From CAVYOD01 sp963770045 (GTDB lineage Bacteria; Acidobacteriota; Aminicenantia; Aminicenantales; CAVYOD01): a stretch of 64,000 nucleotides of DNA. Where the stretch lies: contig CAVYOD010000015.1 in assembly GCA_963770045.1 (NCBI GenBank), forward strand, positions 124,001 through 188,000, written 5' to 3'. Both the position numbers and the translations under genes were made by a program. Below, in pieces: positions 35,542 to 43,979 of this stretch (within the stretch, counting starts at the first letter, position 1; each line of letters opens with the position of its first letter). Under the pieces are notes generated by a model. It was not told where the DNA came from, made no database searches, and worked only from the letters and a program-made list of their open reading frames with translations.

Positions 35542-36284
35542 TGGTCGAAAAAGTGTGTCCCGCGTGCACGGGAACGGGGTGGCTCCTCGAACCTTCCGGT
35601 CATGGTCCGGTGGCCAAGCGCTGCCAGTGTTTCTTTGAGCACCAGTCCCAGCTCCTTCTGGAACAGGCCAATATCCCCCGGCGTTACGCGACCTGCGGCC
35701 TAAAAAACTTCGAGGTCCACAACGACTCCCACCGCGACGCCTTGAAGATCTCCAAGCAGTTCATCAAAAATTTCCCGGCCCAGGAGGTCGGTCTGCTCTT
35801 CATCGGCCCCTGCGGGGTGGGGAAAACTCACCTAGCCGTGGCCATCATCCGCGAACTCATCGAGAAAAAGCGTGTTCCCTGCTGTTTCTACGATTTCCGC
35901 GACCTTATTCGAGAGATCCAGAACACCTTCACTCCCGAGTCGTCGCTCTCAGAGTCCGATGTCCTGGCTCCCGTCTTGCAGAGCGATGTCCTCGTTTTGG
36001 ACGAGCTTGGGGCCAAACGAACGACCGCCTGGGTTGAGGAGACGATTTTTTATGTCATCAACCACCGTTACAACCAGAAAAAACTGACGATTTTCACTTC
36101 GAACTATCTCGATTCGGAAGATGAGGAGGACCAGAGGGAAGCCTTCTACAAAAAGGGAGGGGAGAGCCTGGTCGACCGGATCGGGATTCGCCTCAGGTCG
36201 AGGATCTATGAGATGTGCAAGATCGTCGAGATGTGGGGTGATGATTATCGCAAGATGGCCAAGCAGGCGAGTTACAGGTTCTAG
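35541..36284 (+). CDS. DnaC/IstB-like AAA+ ATPase
   Basis: This 247-residue protein starts with a Cys motif (CPACTGTGW then CQCF, a possible zinc site) and has an AAA+ core: Walker A GPCGVGKTHLA, Walker B VLVLDELGAK, and a sensor region TIFTSNYLD. Architecture matches DnaC/DnaI helicase-loader-like ATPases rather than IS21 IstB, as no transposase is near. It overlaps the sigma factor stop by 1 base, so it is the fifth gene of the heat-shock operon. A helicase-loading role is a family-based guess. Confidence 0.8.
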   Translation: MVEKVCPACTGTGWLLEPSGHGPVAKRCQCFFEHQSQLLLEQANIPRRYATCGLKNFEVHNDSHRDALKISKQFIKNFPAQEVGLLFIGPCGVGKTHLAVAIIRELIEKKRVPCCFYDFRDLIREIQNTFTPESSLSESDVLAPVLQSDVLVLDELGAKRTTAWVEETIFYVINHRYNQKKLTIFTSNYLDSEDEEDQREAFYKKGGESLVDRIGIRLRSRIYEMCKIVEMWGDDYRKMAKQASYRF

Positions 36285-36404
36285 ACTCGTCACTAGCAGC
36301 TAGTCACTGGTCCACCCAAAGACTTCTGCAATAAAATATTACAGACTATAAATATCATTATTGCTAGTGTCAAGTGACCAGTGCTGAGTGTCTGACATCG
36401 TCGC

Positions 36405-36433
36405 TTGATATTCAATCGGGATCATGTTAAATT
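36405..36433 (+). promoter_or_regulatory. Promoter of the tRNA-Asn gene
   Basis: TTGATA (36405-36410) and TAAATT (36428-36433) are 17 bases apart and the predicted start near 36440 is 8 bases before the tRNA 5' end. The upstream 36285-36400 region holds an imperfect inverted pair (CTAGTCACTGGTC at about 36300 and GACCAGTGCTGAG at about 36377) and no gene. Confidence 0.5.
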
Positions 36434-36482
36434 AGCCTCGGCCTTGCTCCTCGGTAGCTCAATAGGCAGAGCGGGTGGCTGT

Positions 36483-36834
36483 AAGAGGAGGAACAAATGC
36501 GGAAAGTTCGCAGATACCGCGATAGAAGAGAGTACTTGTGCCTGCTTCTTTGTGCGAACTGTCACCGCGAAGTTCACTCCGGGTTGCAGCTTCCACAAGA
36601 AATTGTGGTTGAAAAATTGGGTGAATTCAGGGGAGCCTTCATTCCGCTTGAAGCGGAAAAAGGTCATCCTGAGCCAAGCCCCGTACTTCACAAGCAGGAC
36701 GGGGAAGGTGCAGAGACTAGAGCTTCGGCTCGTACCTCGAAGACAATTCGGGGGAAGCGCCCAACACCCCACCTCCGAGCAATCGGAGAGGGTGAAGAGA
36801 TAGTCCAAGCCCAGAAGAAATTTTGGGGCACTTG
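36483..36834 (+). ncRNA. Group I intron (IC3-like) in tRNA-Asn
   Basis: The intron is 352 nt, follows a U and ends in G. P1 pairs exon GCTGT (36478-36482) with GCAGC (36586-36590), giving the U-G pair at the splice site. P10 pairs exon-2 AACC (36836-36839) with GGTT just before it (36582-36585). P2 is a perfect hairpin CCACAA-GAAA-TTGTGG (36593-36608). Core elements resemble cyanobacterial tRNA-Leu and Azoarcus introns: P GAATTCAGGGGAGCC (36623-36637), Q TCATCCTGAGCCAAGC (36664-36679), R GTGCAGAGACTAGAG and S GAAGAGATAGTCC. P7 pairs GACTA with TAGTC; P8 is CTCCG/CGGAG. Confidence 0.92.
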
Positions 36835-36844
36835 TAACCACTAG
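36497..36844 (+). pseudogene. HNH homing-endonuclease remnant in the intron P1 loop
   Basis: A GAGGAGG ribosome-binding site (36485-36491) precedes the ATG at 36497. The frame reads a short basic stretch, then LCANCHREVHSGL at about 36548-36586, the C-terminal CxxCH part of HNH endonucleases. The usual N-terminal CxxC and HHxDP half is missing. After the HNH tail the frame runs on through intron core sequence and exon 2 without further resemblance to a protein. It looks like an internally deleted homing-endonuclease gene that kept its translation signals. Confidence 0.6.
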
Positions 36845-36904
36845 GTTGCAGGTTCGAGTCCTGCCCGGGGAGCCAACTTCCCTTCATGAAATGAGGATAT
36901 CCAC

Positions 36905-38621
36905 ATGCCGAAGAGAATTCTTGTCTTGATATTTGCCCTGATTGCCGCGATTTCCCTAAACTGTTTTGCATCCGGGGGAACGAATGATGTCACCGGAAAG
37001 AGCGGGATGGTTGTGTCCGTTGACGACTATGCGTCAAGAGTCGGGATCGATATTCTCAAAAAGGGTGGAAACGCCGTGGATGCCGCCGTGGCCGTGGGGT
37101 TTGCCCTGGCTGTGACCTATCCCGCAGCCGGGAACATCGGAGGCGGCGGGTTTATGGTCATCAAGTTTCCAGAGAGAAGCGAGGCGGTGGCCCTTGATTT
37201 TCGGGAGGTGGCCCCGGGGAAGTCGACTCCCGGCATGTACCTGGATCGTGAGGGCAAATATGTGCGAGACCGCAGCTCGGTCGGCTACTTGGCGGTCGGA
37301 GTCCCGGGAACGGTCAAGGGTTTCGAAATGGCCATGAAAAAATACGGGACTCTCGACTGGAAAGATGTTCTCGCCCCGGCGATCGCATTGGCCGAAGGTG
37401 GCTTCCGGCTGACAAAAAAAAGAGCCGAGTCATTCAACCGAGTCAGAAGAGAATTCAAAAACGGGACAGCTGAGTTTATCAAGGTCTTCACCAAGGCGGA
37501 CCGATCTGATTTTGGCGAAGGAGACCTCTTTACCCAGCGGGAGCTTGCCCAATCGCTCAAACTCATCTCCAAACAGGGGTCGGATGCTTTCTACAAGGGG
37601 AAAATCGCGGAATTGATCGTCAGCGACATGCGCAAAAATGGAGGCCTGATAAGCGCCGAAGATCTCCGGAGTTATGAGGCCAAAGAAAGGATTCCCGTCT
37701 CCGGAACTTATCGCGGCTATAAAATCCTTTCCGTGCCGCCGCCCAGCTCGGGCGGCACAATTCTAATTGAGATGCTGAACATCTTGGAGGGGTACGAGTT
37801 GGGCAAGATGGCAGAGGTATGCTCCAAGAACCCTCCACTTGATCGCCGAGACCATGAAATTGGCCTATTTCGATCGAGCCAAATACCTGGGCGATGCGGA
37901 TTTCGGCCGGATCCCGGTCGAACGGTTGGTCTCGAAACAGCACGCCGCGGAACTCAGGCCGAGGATCCTGCCGGATAAAGCTGTGCCCAGCGCCGCATTA
38001 GGAAAAGAAATCTTGACCATCGAAGAGGCCAAAGAGACGACCCATTATTCGGTCATAGATAAGAACGGCCTCGCAGTTTCTACGACTTATACCCTGAACG
38101 GAGGGTATGGGGCCGGGGTCGTGGCCGAAGGGACGGGTATTCTGCTCAACAATGAGATGGATGACTTCAATGCGAAGCCCGGGCTCACCGACGATCAGGG
38201 GCTGATCGGAACCGGGCCAAATCTCATCGCACCGCACAAGAGGATGCTGAGCTCAATGACCTCGACGATCATCCTGAAAGAGGGCCGGGTTTTTTTGATC
38301 ACGGGCAGCCCCGGAGGCCGGACGATCATCAACACCGTTTTGAATGTCATCATCAACGTTATCGATTTTCGAATGCCTGTTCTCGAGGCTGTAAATGCGG
38401 CGAGGATGGATCACGAGTGGATGCCGGATGTCCTGAGGCTGGAACGAGACGGAATATCTGATGATGTCATCAGGGCGCTTCAGGGGATGGGACACGACAT
38501 GGGCAAGGCCCCGTCTAACTGGAAGCAGGGCGATGCTCACAGCATTCTTGTCGACCCGAAGACGGGTCTTTATCACGGCGCGGCCGACAACCGGTCCGGA
38601 GGTTCCGCGGTCGGCTATTAG
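36905..38621 (+). CDS. ggt: Gamma-glutamyltranspeptidase (frame break)
   Basis: A signal peptide is followed by the large-subunit motifs: KGGNAVDAAVAVGFALAV, GNIGGGGFMVI and VPGTVKGFEMAMKKYG. The frame closes at 37978, but a shift near 37825 restores the family sequence (IAETMKLAYFDRAKYLGDAD). The small subunit begins at the autocatalytic Thr in KETTHYSVIDKNG, with substrate residues in GSPGGRTIINTV. The total is about 571 residues, normal for the family. The enzyme processes to two chains in the periplasm and cleaves glutathione or other gamma-glutamyl amides. It lies 29 bases after the tRNA and has no clear promoter of its own. Confidence 0.88.
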
Positions 38622-38687
38622 GTTTCTTTGATTCAAGCGACGTCCAGGCGCTGGGCACAAAGCGTCTTAAAAAGGAGGATTTGTCTG

Positions 38688-40763
38688 ATGAATGACCGGA
38701 GAGCCGAATTCAAAAATCGAAAATACTCTGCGCTAGGGAAAGGGAAATGCCTGTTTCTTGCACTGATCATGATCTCTGTTTTCGCCCACCTGGCTTTGTC
38801 CCAAGCGGCCAAGCGGGCCATTAATCTGGACGATCTCGCCAGGGTCCGCACCGTCGGAGATCCCCAGAGATCTCCTGACGGGAAATGGGTGGCCTACACC
38901 GTCGGCTCCACTGACGCCGAGAAAGACAAACGCGACACGGACGTCTGGATGGTCAGCTGGGACGGGACGCAGCAGCTGCGCCTGACCTCAAGTCCCGACA
39001 GCGAATCCGCTCCCCGCTGGAGCCCGGACGGCCGCTACCTGGCGTTTCTCGCGTCCCGAGGGACGGAGGACGAAAAAAAGCGGGGCGCCCAGGTTTGGCT
39101 GCTCAATCGGGCGGGTGGAGAGGCGGAGAAGCTCACCAATATCAAAGGTGGGGTGAGTGACTATGTTTGGTCCCCCGATAGCAAACAGTTGGTCATCGTC
39201 TCCAGGGACGAGGATCCGGCCGATGAGCCCGAGAAAATGGAGGGCTGGAAACGCAAGACCAAACCGCCCATCGTCATCGATCGTTATCATTTCAAGCAGG
39301 ACCGCGATGGCTACCTCAAAAGACTCTATACTCACCTGTGGCTGTTCGACGTAGCGGGCCGAAAGGCTGAGGCGCTGACCTCCGGGTCCTACGACGACAG
39401 CCAGCCATCCTGGTCGCCAGACGGGAGACAGATCGCGTTTGTGAGCCGGCGAGGACCCGATCCGGACCGGAGCAACGATTCGAATGTGTTTGTCATCGAA
39501 GCGAAGCCGGGCTCACAGCCGCGGCAGCTCACAACATTCCAGGGACCGGACTCGGGGCGGCCCGCCTGGAGCCCCGACGGTCAGTTGATCGCCTATTTGC
39601 AGGGCGACGAACCACGCTTCTCGGCGTACAACCTGGGGAAGTTGGCGATCATTCCCTCAACCGGCGGCACGCCCAAGCTCCTGACCGAGGCCCTCGACCG
39701 TAACGTGTCCGGGCCCGTCCTCTGGGCCTCCGATGGGAAGAGTCTTCTGTTCCTCGTCTCCGACGATCGCGTGGTCTACGTAGGCCGCACAAGTGTCGCC
39801 GGAGGCCCGATCGAAAAACTCACAACGGGCCGCCGCACGGTCTCTAACATATCAGTCGCGGCTGATGGTACGATGGCCCTCCTCGCCGGCATGTCGGGAG
39901 AAATCTCCGAGGTCCATGCCCTCGAAGGCGGCCAGCTCCGGCGGCTCTCTCATCAGAATGATTCCCTGTTCGGCGAGCTTCAGCTGGCGACGACGGAGGA
40001 CTTCACCTCGAAGAGCAAGGACGGAACTGTCGTGAACGGCCTGTTGGTGAAACCCGCATCGTTTACGCAAGGCAAGCCTTGCCCGACACTTCTTCTCATC
40101 CACGGAGGGCCGAACGGGCAGGACCAGCACAGCTTCAGCTTCGATCGCGAGTTTTTTGCCGCGAACGGCTATGTCGTGCTGGCGGTCAATTACCGCGGCA
40201 GCTCGGGTCGTGGGAGCGCCTTCCAGAAGGCCATCTTCGCCGACTGGGGCGATAAAGAAGTGATGGATCTCCTTGGAGCGGTCGATCAGGCGGTTGCCAG
40301 CGGAGTGGCCGATCCCGACCGGCTCGGCATCGGCGGGTGGAGCTACGGCGGCATCCTGACCGACTCCACGATCGCCACGGACACGCGCTTTAAAGCGGCT
40401 GTCAGCGGCGCGGGCAGCGGCCTTCAATTGTCCATGTATGGCCACGATCAATACATAATACAGTACGAGCAGGAGATAGGTCTTCCCTGGAAGGCGCGAG
40501 ACGCGTGGCTGAAGATTTCGTTTCCCTTTTTCCGGGCCGACCGCATCAAAACCCCCACCCTGTTCATGGGCGGTGAAAAGGACTTCAATGTTCCGATTAT
40601 CGGCGGCGAGCAGATGTACCAGGCCCTGAAAAGCCAGGGCGTCGAGACGCAGCTCGTTATCTACCCGGACCAGTTCCACGGGTTGACTGTGCCCAGTTAT
40701 GTCCGCGACCGGCTGGAGCGCTATCTCGCTTGGTATGACAAGCATCTGAAGGCGCCCAAATAG
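38688..40763 (+). CDS. Secreted S9-family prolyl oligopeptidase/acylaminoacyl peptidase
   Basis: This 691-residue protein is exported by a signal peptide (about residues 18-40, LFLALIMISVFAHLALSQ). A TolB-like beta-propeller with repeated SPDG/SPDS turns (WSPDGRYLAF, WSPDGQLIAYL) gates the C-terminal alpha/beta hydrolase. Catalytic residues are visible: Ser in GIGGWSYGG, Asp in GGEKDFNVP and His in PDQFHGL. AAAGGAGG at 38671-38678 supports the ATG at 38688. It likely degrades peptides in the periplasm and neighbours gamma-glutamyltranspeptidase. Confidence 0.9.
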   Translation: MNDRRAEFKNRKYSALGKGKCLFLALIMISVFAHLALSQAAKRAINLDDLARVRTVGDPQRSPDGKWVAYTVGSTDAEKDKRDTDVWMVSWDGTQQLRLTSSPDSESAPRWSPDGRYLAFLASRGTEDEKKRGAQVWLLNRAGGEAEKLTNIKGGVSDYVWSPDSKQLVIVSRDEDPADEPEKMEGWKRKTKPPIVIDRYHFKQDRDGYLKRLYTHLWLFDVAGRKAEALTSGSYDDSQPSWSPDGRQIAFVSRRGPDPDRSNDSNVFVIEAKPGSQPRQLTTFQGPDSGRPAWSPDGQLIAYLQGDEPRFSAYNLGKLAIIPSTGGTPKLLTEALDRNVSGPVLWASDGKSLLFLVSDDRVVYVGRTSVAGGPIEKLTTGRRTVSNISVAADGTMALLAGMSGEISEVHALEGGQLRRLSHQNDSLFGELQLATTEDFTSKSKDGTVVNGLLVKPASFTQGKPCPTLLLIHGGPNGQDQHSFSFDREFFAANGYVVLAVNYRGSSGRGSAFQKAIFADWGDKEVMDLLGAVDQAVASGVADPDRLGIGGWSYGGILTDSTIATDTRFKAAVSGAGSGLQLSMYGHDQYIIQYEQEIGLPWKARDAWLKISFPFFRADRIKTPTLFMGGEKDFNVPIIGGEQMYQALKSQGVETQLVIYPDQFHGLTVPSYVRDRLERYLAWYDKHLKAPK

Positions 40764-40791
40764 CGGCGCCGAAGGGGCCGGAAAGCGAGCC

Positions 40792-41530
40792 CTATTTCAT
40801 TTTTCTGATCCGGACGTCAATTTCTTTCTCATTTTTGAGAAGCTCCGTGAGCTTGGTCAGGTCTGTGTCACCGGTGTGATAGGGGTAAAGGATTCTGGGC
40901 TTAAAGGCCTCTGGCGGCATCGGCGACCATCTCCGGTGTCATCGTGTAGGGCAGGTTCATCGGCAGAAAAGCCAGATCGATGTTCTTAAGAGCCTTCATC
41001 TCCGGAGTGTTCTCGGTATCTCCGGCGATGTACACCCGCTTGTCGCCGAATGTGATGATGTAGCCGTTGCCCAATCCCTTGGGATGAAAAGGCTGTCCGG
41101 GGCTCCTCACGTGGGCGATGTTGTAGGCCGGAACGGACTCGATTTTGAGTCCGCGGACGACTTTTGTTTCTCCGTTCTTCATGATCAGGCCACCCTTCAC
41201 CTTCTCGGCGCATTTTTCCGTCATCACCACGTCGGTCTTGGGGGTCCGGAGGATCTGGAGAGCAGCTGGATCGCAATGGTCAAAATGATCGTGGGTGATG
41301 AGGATGAGATCGGCCTTGGGAAGCTTGGTGTAATCGGTCAAGGAGCTCATGGGGTCGACATGGATGATCTGGCCCTCGAAGCTGAACATCAGGCTGGCGT
41401 GACCGATAAAGGTGATTCTCAGGTCGCCCCGAGAGGTCGCAATGATGTCTTCCTCGTGAGCCTGGCCGAAGGCGGCCCCGGCCGCAAGCCCCAAGGCCAT
41501 GAAGCCAAAAAAGAGAAGCATTTTCGTCAT
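40792..41530 (-). CDS. UlaG-like metallo-beta-lactamase-fold hydrolase, exported (frame break)
   Basis: GGAGGG supports the ATG at 41530, followed by a signal peptide (MLLFFGFMALGLAAGAAFG). The zinc motif is THDHFDHCD, with other ligands in the GDTENTPE strand. The initial frame ends at 40901, but a one-base shift near 40906 adds AFKPRILYPYHTGDTD and ends RIRKMK at 40792, giving the His expected at the end of this family. The reconstructed length is about 246 residues. The substrate is unknown. It is the last gene of a three-gene minus operon. Confidence 0.8.
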
Positions 41531-41544
41531 GACGACCCTCCTTC

Positions 41545-42720
41545 TCAGACCGTCAGAATCTCGTGAGCGTGGATCAGCTTGTCCCGGACTTTGAGGCCGT
41601 AGGGGCAGGCGCTTTCGCAGGGACCGGCGCAGCCGGAGCAAGGAAGCGGCTTCTTGCCTTCGTCCATTTCTGCATAATAGCGGATGGCCTCTTTTTCGAT
41701 CTTGTAGTTCTCGAAGTACATCGCATAGCGGAGGACGTCATTGACCGCAACCTGGTCCGGGCAGGCCGAAAGACACTCCTTGCAACTCACCCGACAATAG
41801 TGCCGGTCGGCCTGGCGCTTGTAGTCGGCAATCAATTTCAGGGCCTTGCGGTCCAGAGGTTTGCCGGACGCGGCAACGTATTCTTCGACGTGAGAATAGC
41901 TGCTCATCGTCGGAATGCAGCAATCGACATCGGGATTGCTGAGGACCCAGCGGATGGCGGCTTGGGAATAGCTTGTTTCCTGGTTGATCAGAGATTTCAG
42001 GTTGCCCTGCATTCCGCCCGCCATGACCTTCATGGCCACAGTGGCGATCCCTTTTTCTCTGACCTGTTTGATCATCGGCTCGACTTCTTTACCTTCCATA
42101 TGATTGTAAATCAACAGGATGACCTGGGCGAAATCGAAATCAAGGGCCTGCTTCAGGGTGACCTTGGGGTTGTGGGTCGAGAAGCCGGAAAACCGCACCT
42201 TGCCTTCCTTCTTCAACTGTTCGTAGGCGCCCAAGACTTCCTCGTTCCGCTGGAGAGGCGTCAACTCGTCGATATTGTGGACCATGGCCACGTCGACATG
42301 GTCGGTCTGAAGACGTTTGAGGCTGGCCTCCATCCGCTCGATGATACTCGACTTTGTGATCTTGGAACCGAAATCGTGCCAGTGCTTGGTCGTGATCATG
42401 ACCTTGTCCCTGACCTCTTTCAGCGCCTGCCCGATGAAGGTTTCGCTCTTCGTCCTCAGGTAGCCCTCGGCCGTGTCAAAATAGGTGACCCCGCACTCGT
42501 AGGCATAGCGGAGCACGTTGGGCTCGAAAAGCGAGATCGCCCCGCAGCTGACATCCGAGACCTTGAGGCCGGTCTTGCCGAACGGATTGTATTTTTTTAT
42601 TTTCGGGCTCGTCCCGGTCTGGGCGGAAAGGGGATGGTTCTCAGCGGCCGTGATTTTTTTGGCCAGGCCGAGACCCAGGACTCCCGAGGTCAAATCGGTC
42701 ATAAAGTTTCTTCGTTTCAT
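41545..42720 (-). CDS. Tat-exported aldo/keto reductase with C-terminal ferredoxin domain
   Basis: This 391-residue protein starts with a twin-arginine-like leader (MKRRNFMTDLTSGVLGLGLA). Its AKR barrel shows the catalytic Asp and Tyr in FDTAEGYLR, Lys in TTKHWHD and His in MVHNID. Two 4Fe-4S-type motifs end the protein: CRVSCKECLSACP near 315 and PCSGCAGPCESACPYGL near 360. Such fused AKR-ferredoxin proteins are common in anaerobes, with unknown substrates. It lies 14 bases upstream of the UlaG-like gene. Confidence 0.87.
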   Translation of the reverse strand: MKRRNFMTDLTSGVLGLGLAKKITAAENHPLSAQTGTSPKIKKYNPFGKTGLKVSDVSCGAISLFEPNVLRYAYECGVTYFDTAEGYLRTKSETFIGQALKEVRDKVMITTKHWHDFGSKITKSSIIERMEASLKRLQTDHVDVAMVHNIDELTPLQRNEEVLGAYEQLKKEGKVRFSGFSTHNPKVTLKQALDFDFAQVILLIYNHMEGKEVEPMIKQVREKGIATVAMKVMAGGMQGNLKSLINQETSYSQAAIRWVLSNPDVDCCIPTMSSYSHVEEYVAASGKPLDRKALKLIADYKRQADRHYCRVSCKECLSACPDQVAVNDVLRYAMYFENYKIEKEAIRYYAEMDEGKKPLPCSGCAGPCESACPYGLKVRDKLIHAHEILTV

Positions 42721-42745
42721 GGGTTGTCTCGTTTCCTCCTTCTTA

Positions 42746-43801
42746 TCACTTTTTGCGGATTTGGAGCGGCGCCAGTGGGGCCAGCTTTCCTTTGAAGCGG
42801 GAGAAATCGGTCTTGAAAAAGATCACCACGGCCGTTTCTCCGGCCTGCGGGTTGAAGGACAGGATCTGGGCGCCGTTTGCGAATTGGCTTTGGGGGGGAA
42901 TTTCGGAATAAAAGGTAATTTCGGTTTGCATCCCGCCGAGTGCCAAGACCAGCCGGTCGTTGGATTTCAACCCCGCTTTTTCGACCGACTTCTTCGTCCA
43001 ATTGGTCGTCACCATCAAGCTGTCGGGGCGGTCGACAAAATCGAGGACATTCCCTTTCAACGAGCCCGGCCCGGTTTCGACCTGGCCGATGTTCACCTCA
43101 AGGCTCGAGAAAAAAGCCGGCGACAGGTTCGGATTGAGCTTCAGGTCTTGGACCTCGAAGAGACTGCCCCGCATTCCGACGAACGAAGCGAACCAGGTCG
43201 TGGGAAAACGCAGACCGTCGACTTCCTGGTAGGGGGCAAAATCATAATTGGCTTCATACTTCATCCCGCTCTCCCAATAACCCTGGAGAGCGATCCTCTT
43301 GATCCAGAATTCCTGAGCCTGGAGGTAGAAGCTGACCTTGAGATCGCCCTGCTGGGCCGTGAGCAGGTACAGTTTTTCCGGTCCGAAGCTTCTGAGTCCC
43401 TGCGCCTTCAGCTGGTTCGCGAACTTGATCAGGGTAAAGAGCCCGGCCTGGAGTTTTGCCTGGAATTGATAAATCGATTTCTCCAGCCCTGCGACCTCGG
43501 TCGTTTCATTGAAACTGTTGCGCTGGACCCGATCGGGAGAGACGAGAATGACTTCAGTGACCACGGGCTGCTTTCCGGTGGCGATTTTCAGGCGCTCATC
43601 GGTGCCTGTGAAATAGACGGTCGTCCCGGTCTTGAAGGAATAGGTCTTGATGGCTGCGATCTTATCCTTTCCTCCGGACGCCTTGAGATTTCTCTCGATG
43701 ACATCTTTGAGGGAGAGATCGGACTGGGCGAACAGGGACGCGCCGGCGGCCAAAAGAACCGCCAATCCCATGAGAGAGGCTGAGATTCGACTCTTGCTCA
43801 C
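42746..43801 (-). CDS. Periplasmic LolA-like/outer-membrane lipoprotein-sorting-type protein
   Basis: The preferred start is the GTG at 43801, preceded by AGGAGGA; a longer TTG start would place that site inside the gene. About 351 residues: a signal peptide, then LKDVIERNLKASGGKDKIAAI, an opening common to exported proteins with a half-barrel LolA/LppX-like fold, with alternating strands through residue 340. The last third (SVEKAGLKSNDRLVLALGG) resembles a PDZ-like loop but is not clear. It heads the minus operon with the AKR and UlaG-like genes. The function is unknown. Confidence 0.65.
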   Translation of the reverse strand: MSKSRISASLMGLAVLLAAGASLFAQSDLSLKDVIERNLKASGGKDKIAAIKTYSFKTGTTVYFTGTDERLKIATGKQPVVTEVILVSPDRVQRNSFNETTEVAGLEKSIYQFQAKLQAGLFTLIKFANQLKAQGLRSFGPEKLYLLTAQQGDLKVSFYLQAQEFWIKRIALQGYWESGMKYEANYDFAPYQEVDGLRFPTTWFASFVGMRGSLFEVQDLKLNPNLSPAFFSSLEVNIGQVETGPGSLKGNVLDFVDRPDSLMVTTNWTKKSVEKAGLKSNDRLVLALGGMQTEITFYSEIPPQSQFANGAQILSFNPQAGETAVVIFFKTDFSRFKGKLAPLAPLQIRKK

Positions 43802-43865
43802 AAAATCCTCCTGGAGTTGTTTGGACAACTATTATATCCGAGATCCAAACTCTGCGCCACTGCAC

Positions 43866-43967
43866 ACTCGTCTATCTCGTCGATCTCGTCTTTCTGGTCT
43901 ATCTGGTCGCATGAAAGGATAGTTTTTTTGAACAAGATGACGAGACAGACGAGAAAGACGAGATAGG
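43866..43967. repeat. Inverted pair of nonamer repeat tracts
   Basis: The left tract has five consecutive 9-base units (ACTCGTC, TATCTCGTC, GATCTCGTC, TTTCTGGTC, TATCTGGTC, the first truncated) at 43866-43908. The right tract (43936-43967) carries GACGAGACA, GACGAGAAA, GACGAGATA in the opposite orientation. The arms could fold into a stem around a loop of about 27 bases containing a T7 run. It lies between two minus-strand genes. This is the longest exact period-9 copy in the window. Confidence 0.75.
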
Positions 43968-43979
43968 CGGCATTTGCTT

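Larger units (their letters stand above)
36448..36875 (+). tRNA. tRNA-Asn(GUU) interrupted by a group I intron
   Basis: Exon 1 is 36448-36482 (35 nt, ending CTGT) and exon 2 is 36835-36875 (starting TAACC, with encoded CCA). Joined, they give a complete cloverleaf: acceptor TCCTCGG/CCGGGGA with a G discriminator, D arm GCTC/GAGC, anticodon arm GGTGG-CTGTTAA-CCACT, a 5-base variable loop, and T arm GCAGG-TTCGAGT-CCTGC. The 7-base loop places GTT at positions 34-36, so the isoacceptor is Asn. The break falls between nucleotides 35 and 36, inside the anticodon. Unspliced RNA could not decode. Confidence 0.93.

Noticed and set aside
35541..36284. IstB transposition helper of an IS21-type element
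   Set aside because: No transposase or inverted repeats flank it, it has an N-terminal Cys motif, and it is fused by overlap to the sigma factor operon.
36470..36486. Uninterrupted tRNA reading with anticodon GTA (Tyr)
   Set aside because: Joining the exons one base differently gives GTA, but it needs a non-U/G splice junction. The variable arm is also short, unlike bacterial tRNA-Tyr. Only CTGT+TAACC satisfies P1, P10 and the Asn body.
36405..36803. A possible 132-residue protein overlapping the tRNA exon
   Set aside because: It starts in the tRNA promoter and runs through exon 1 and the intron core. Its translation shows no conserved motif, whereas the RNA structure explains the sequence.
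43866..43967. CRISPR array
   Set aside because: Units are 9 bases without spacers, tracts are short and scattered, and no cas genes are present.
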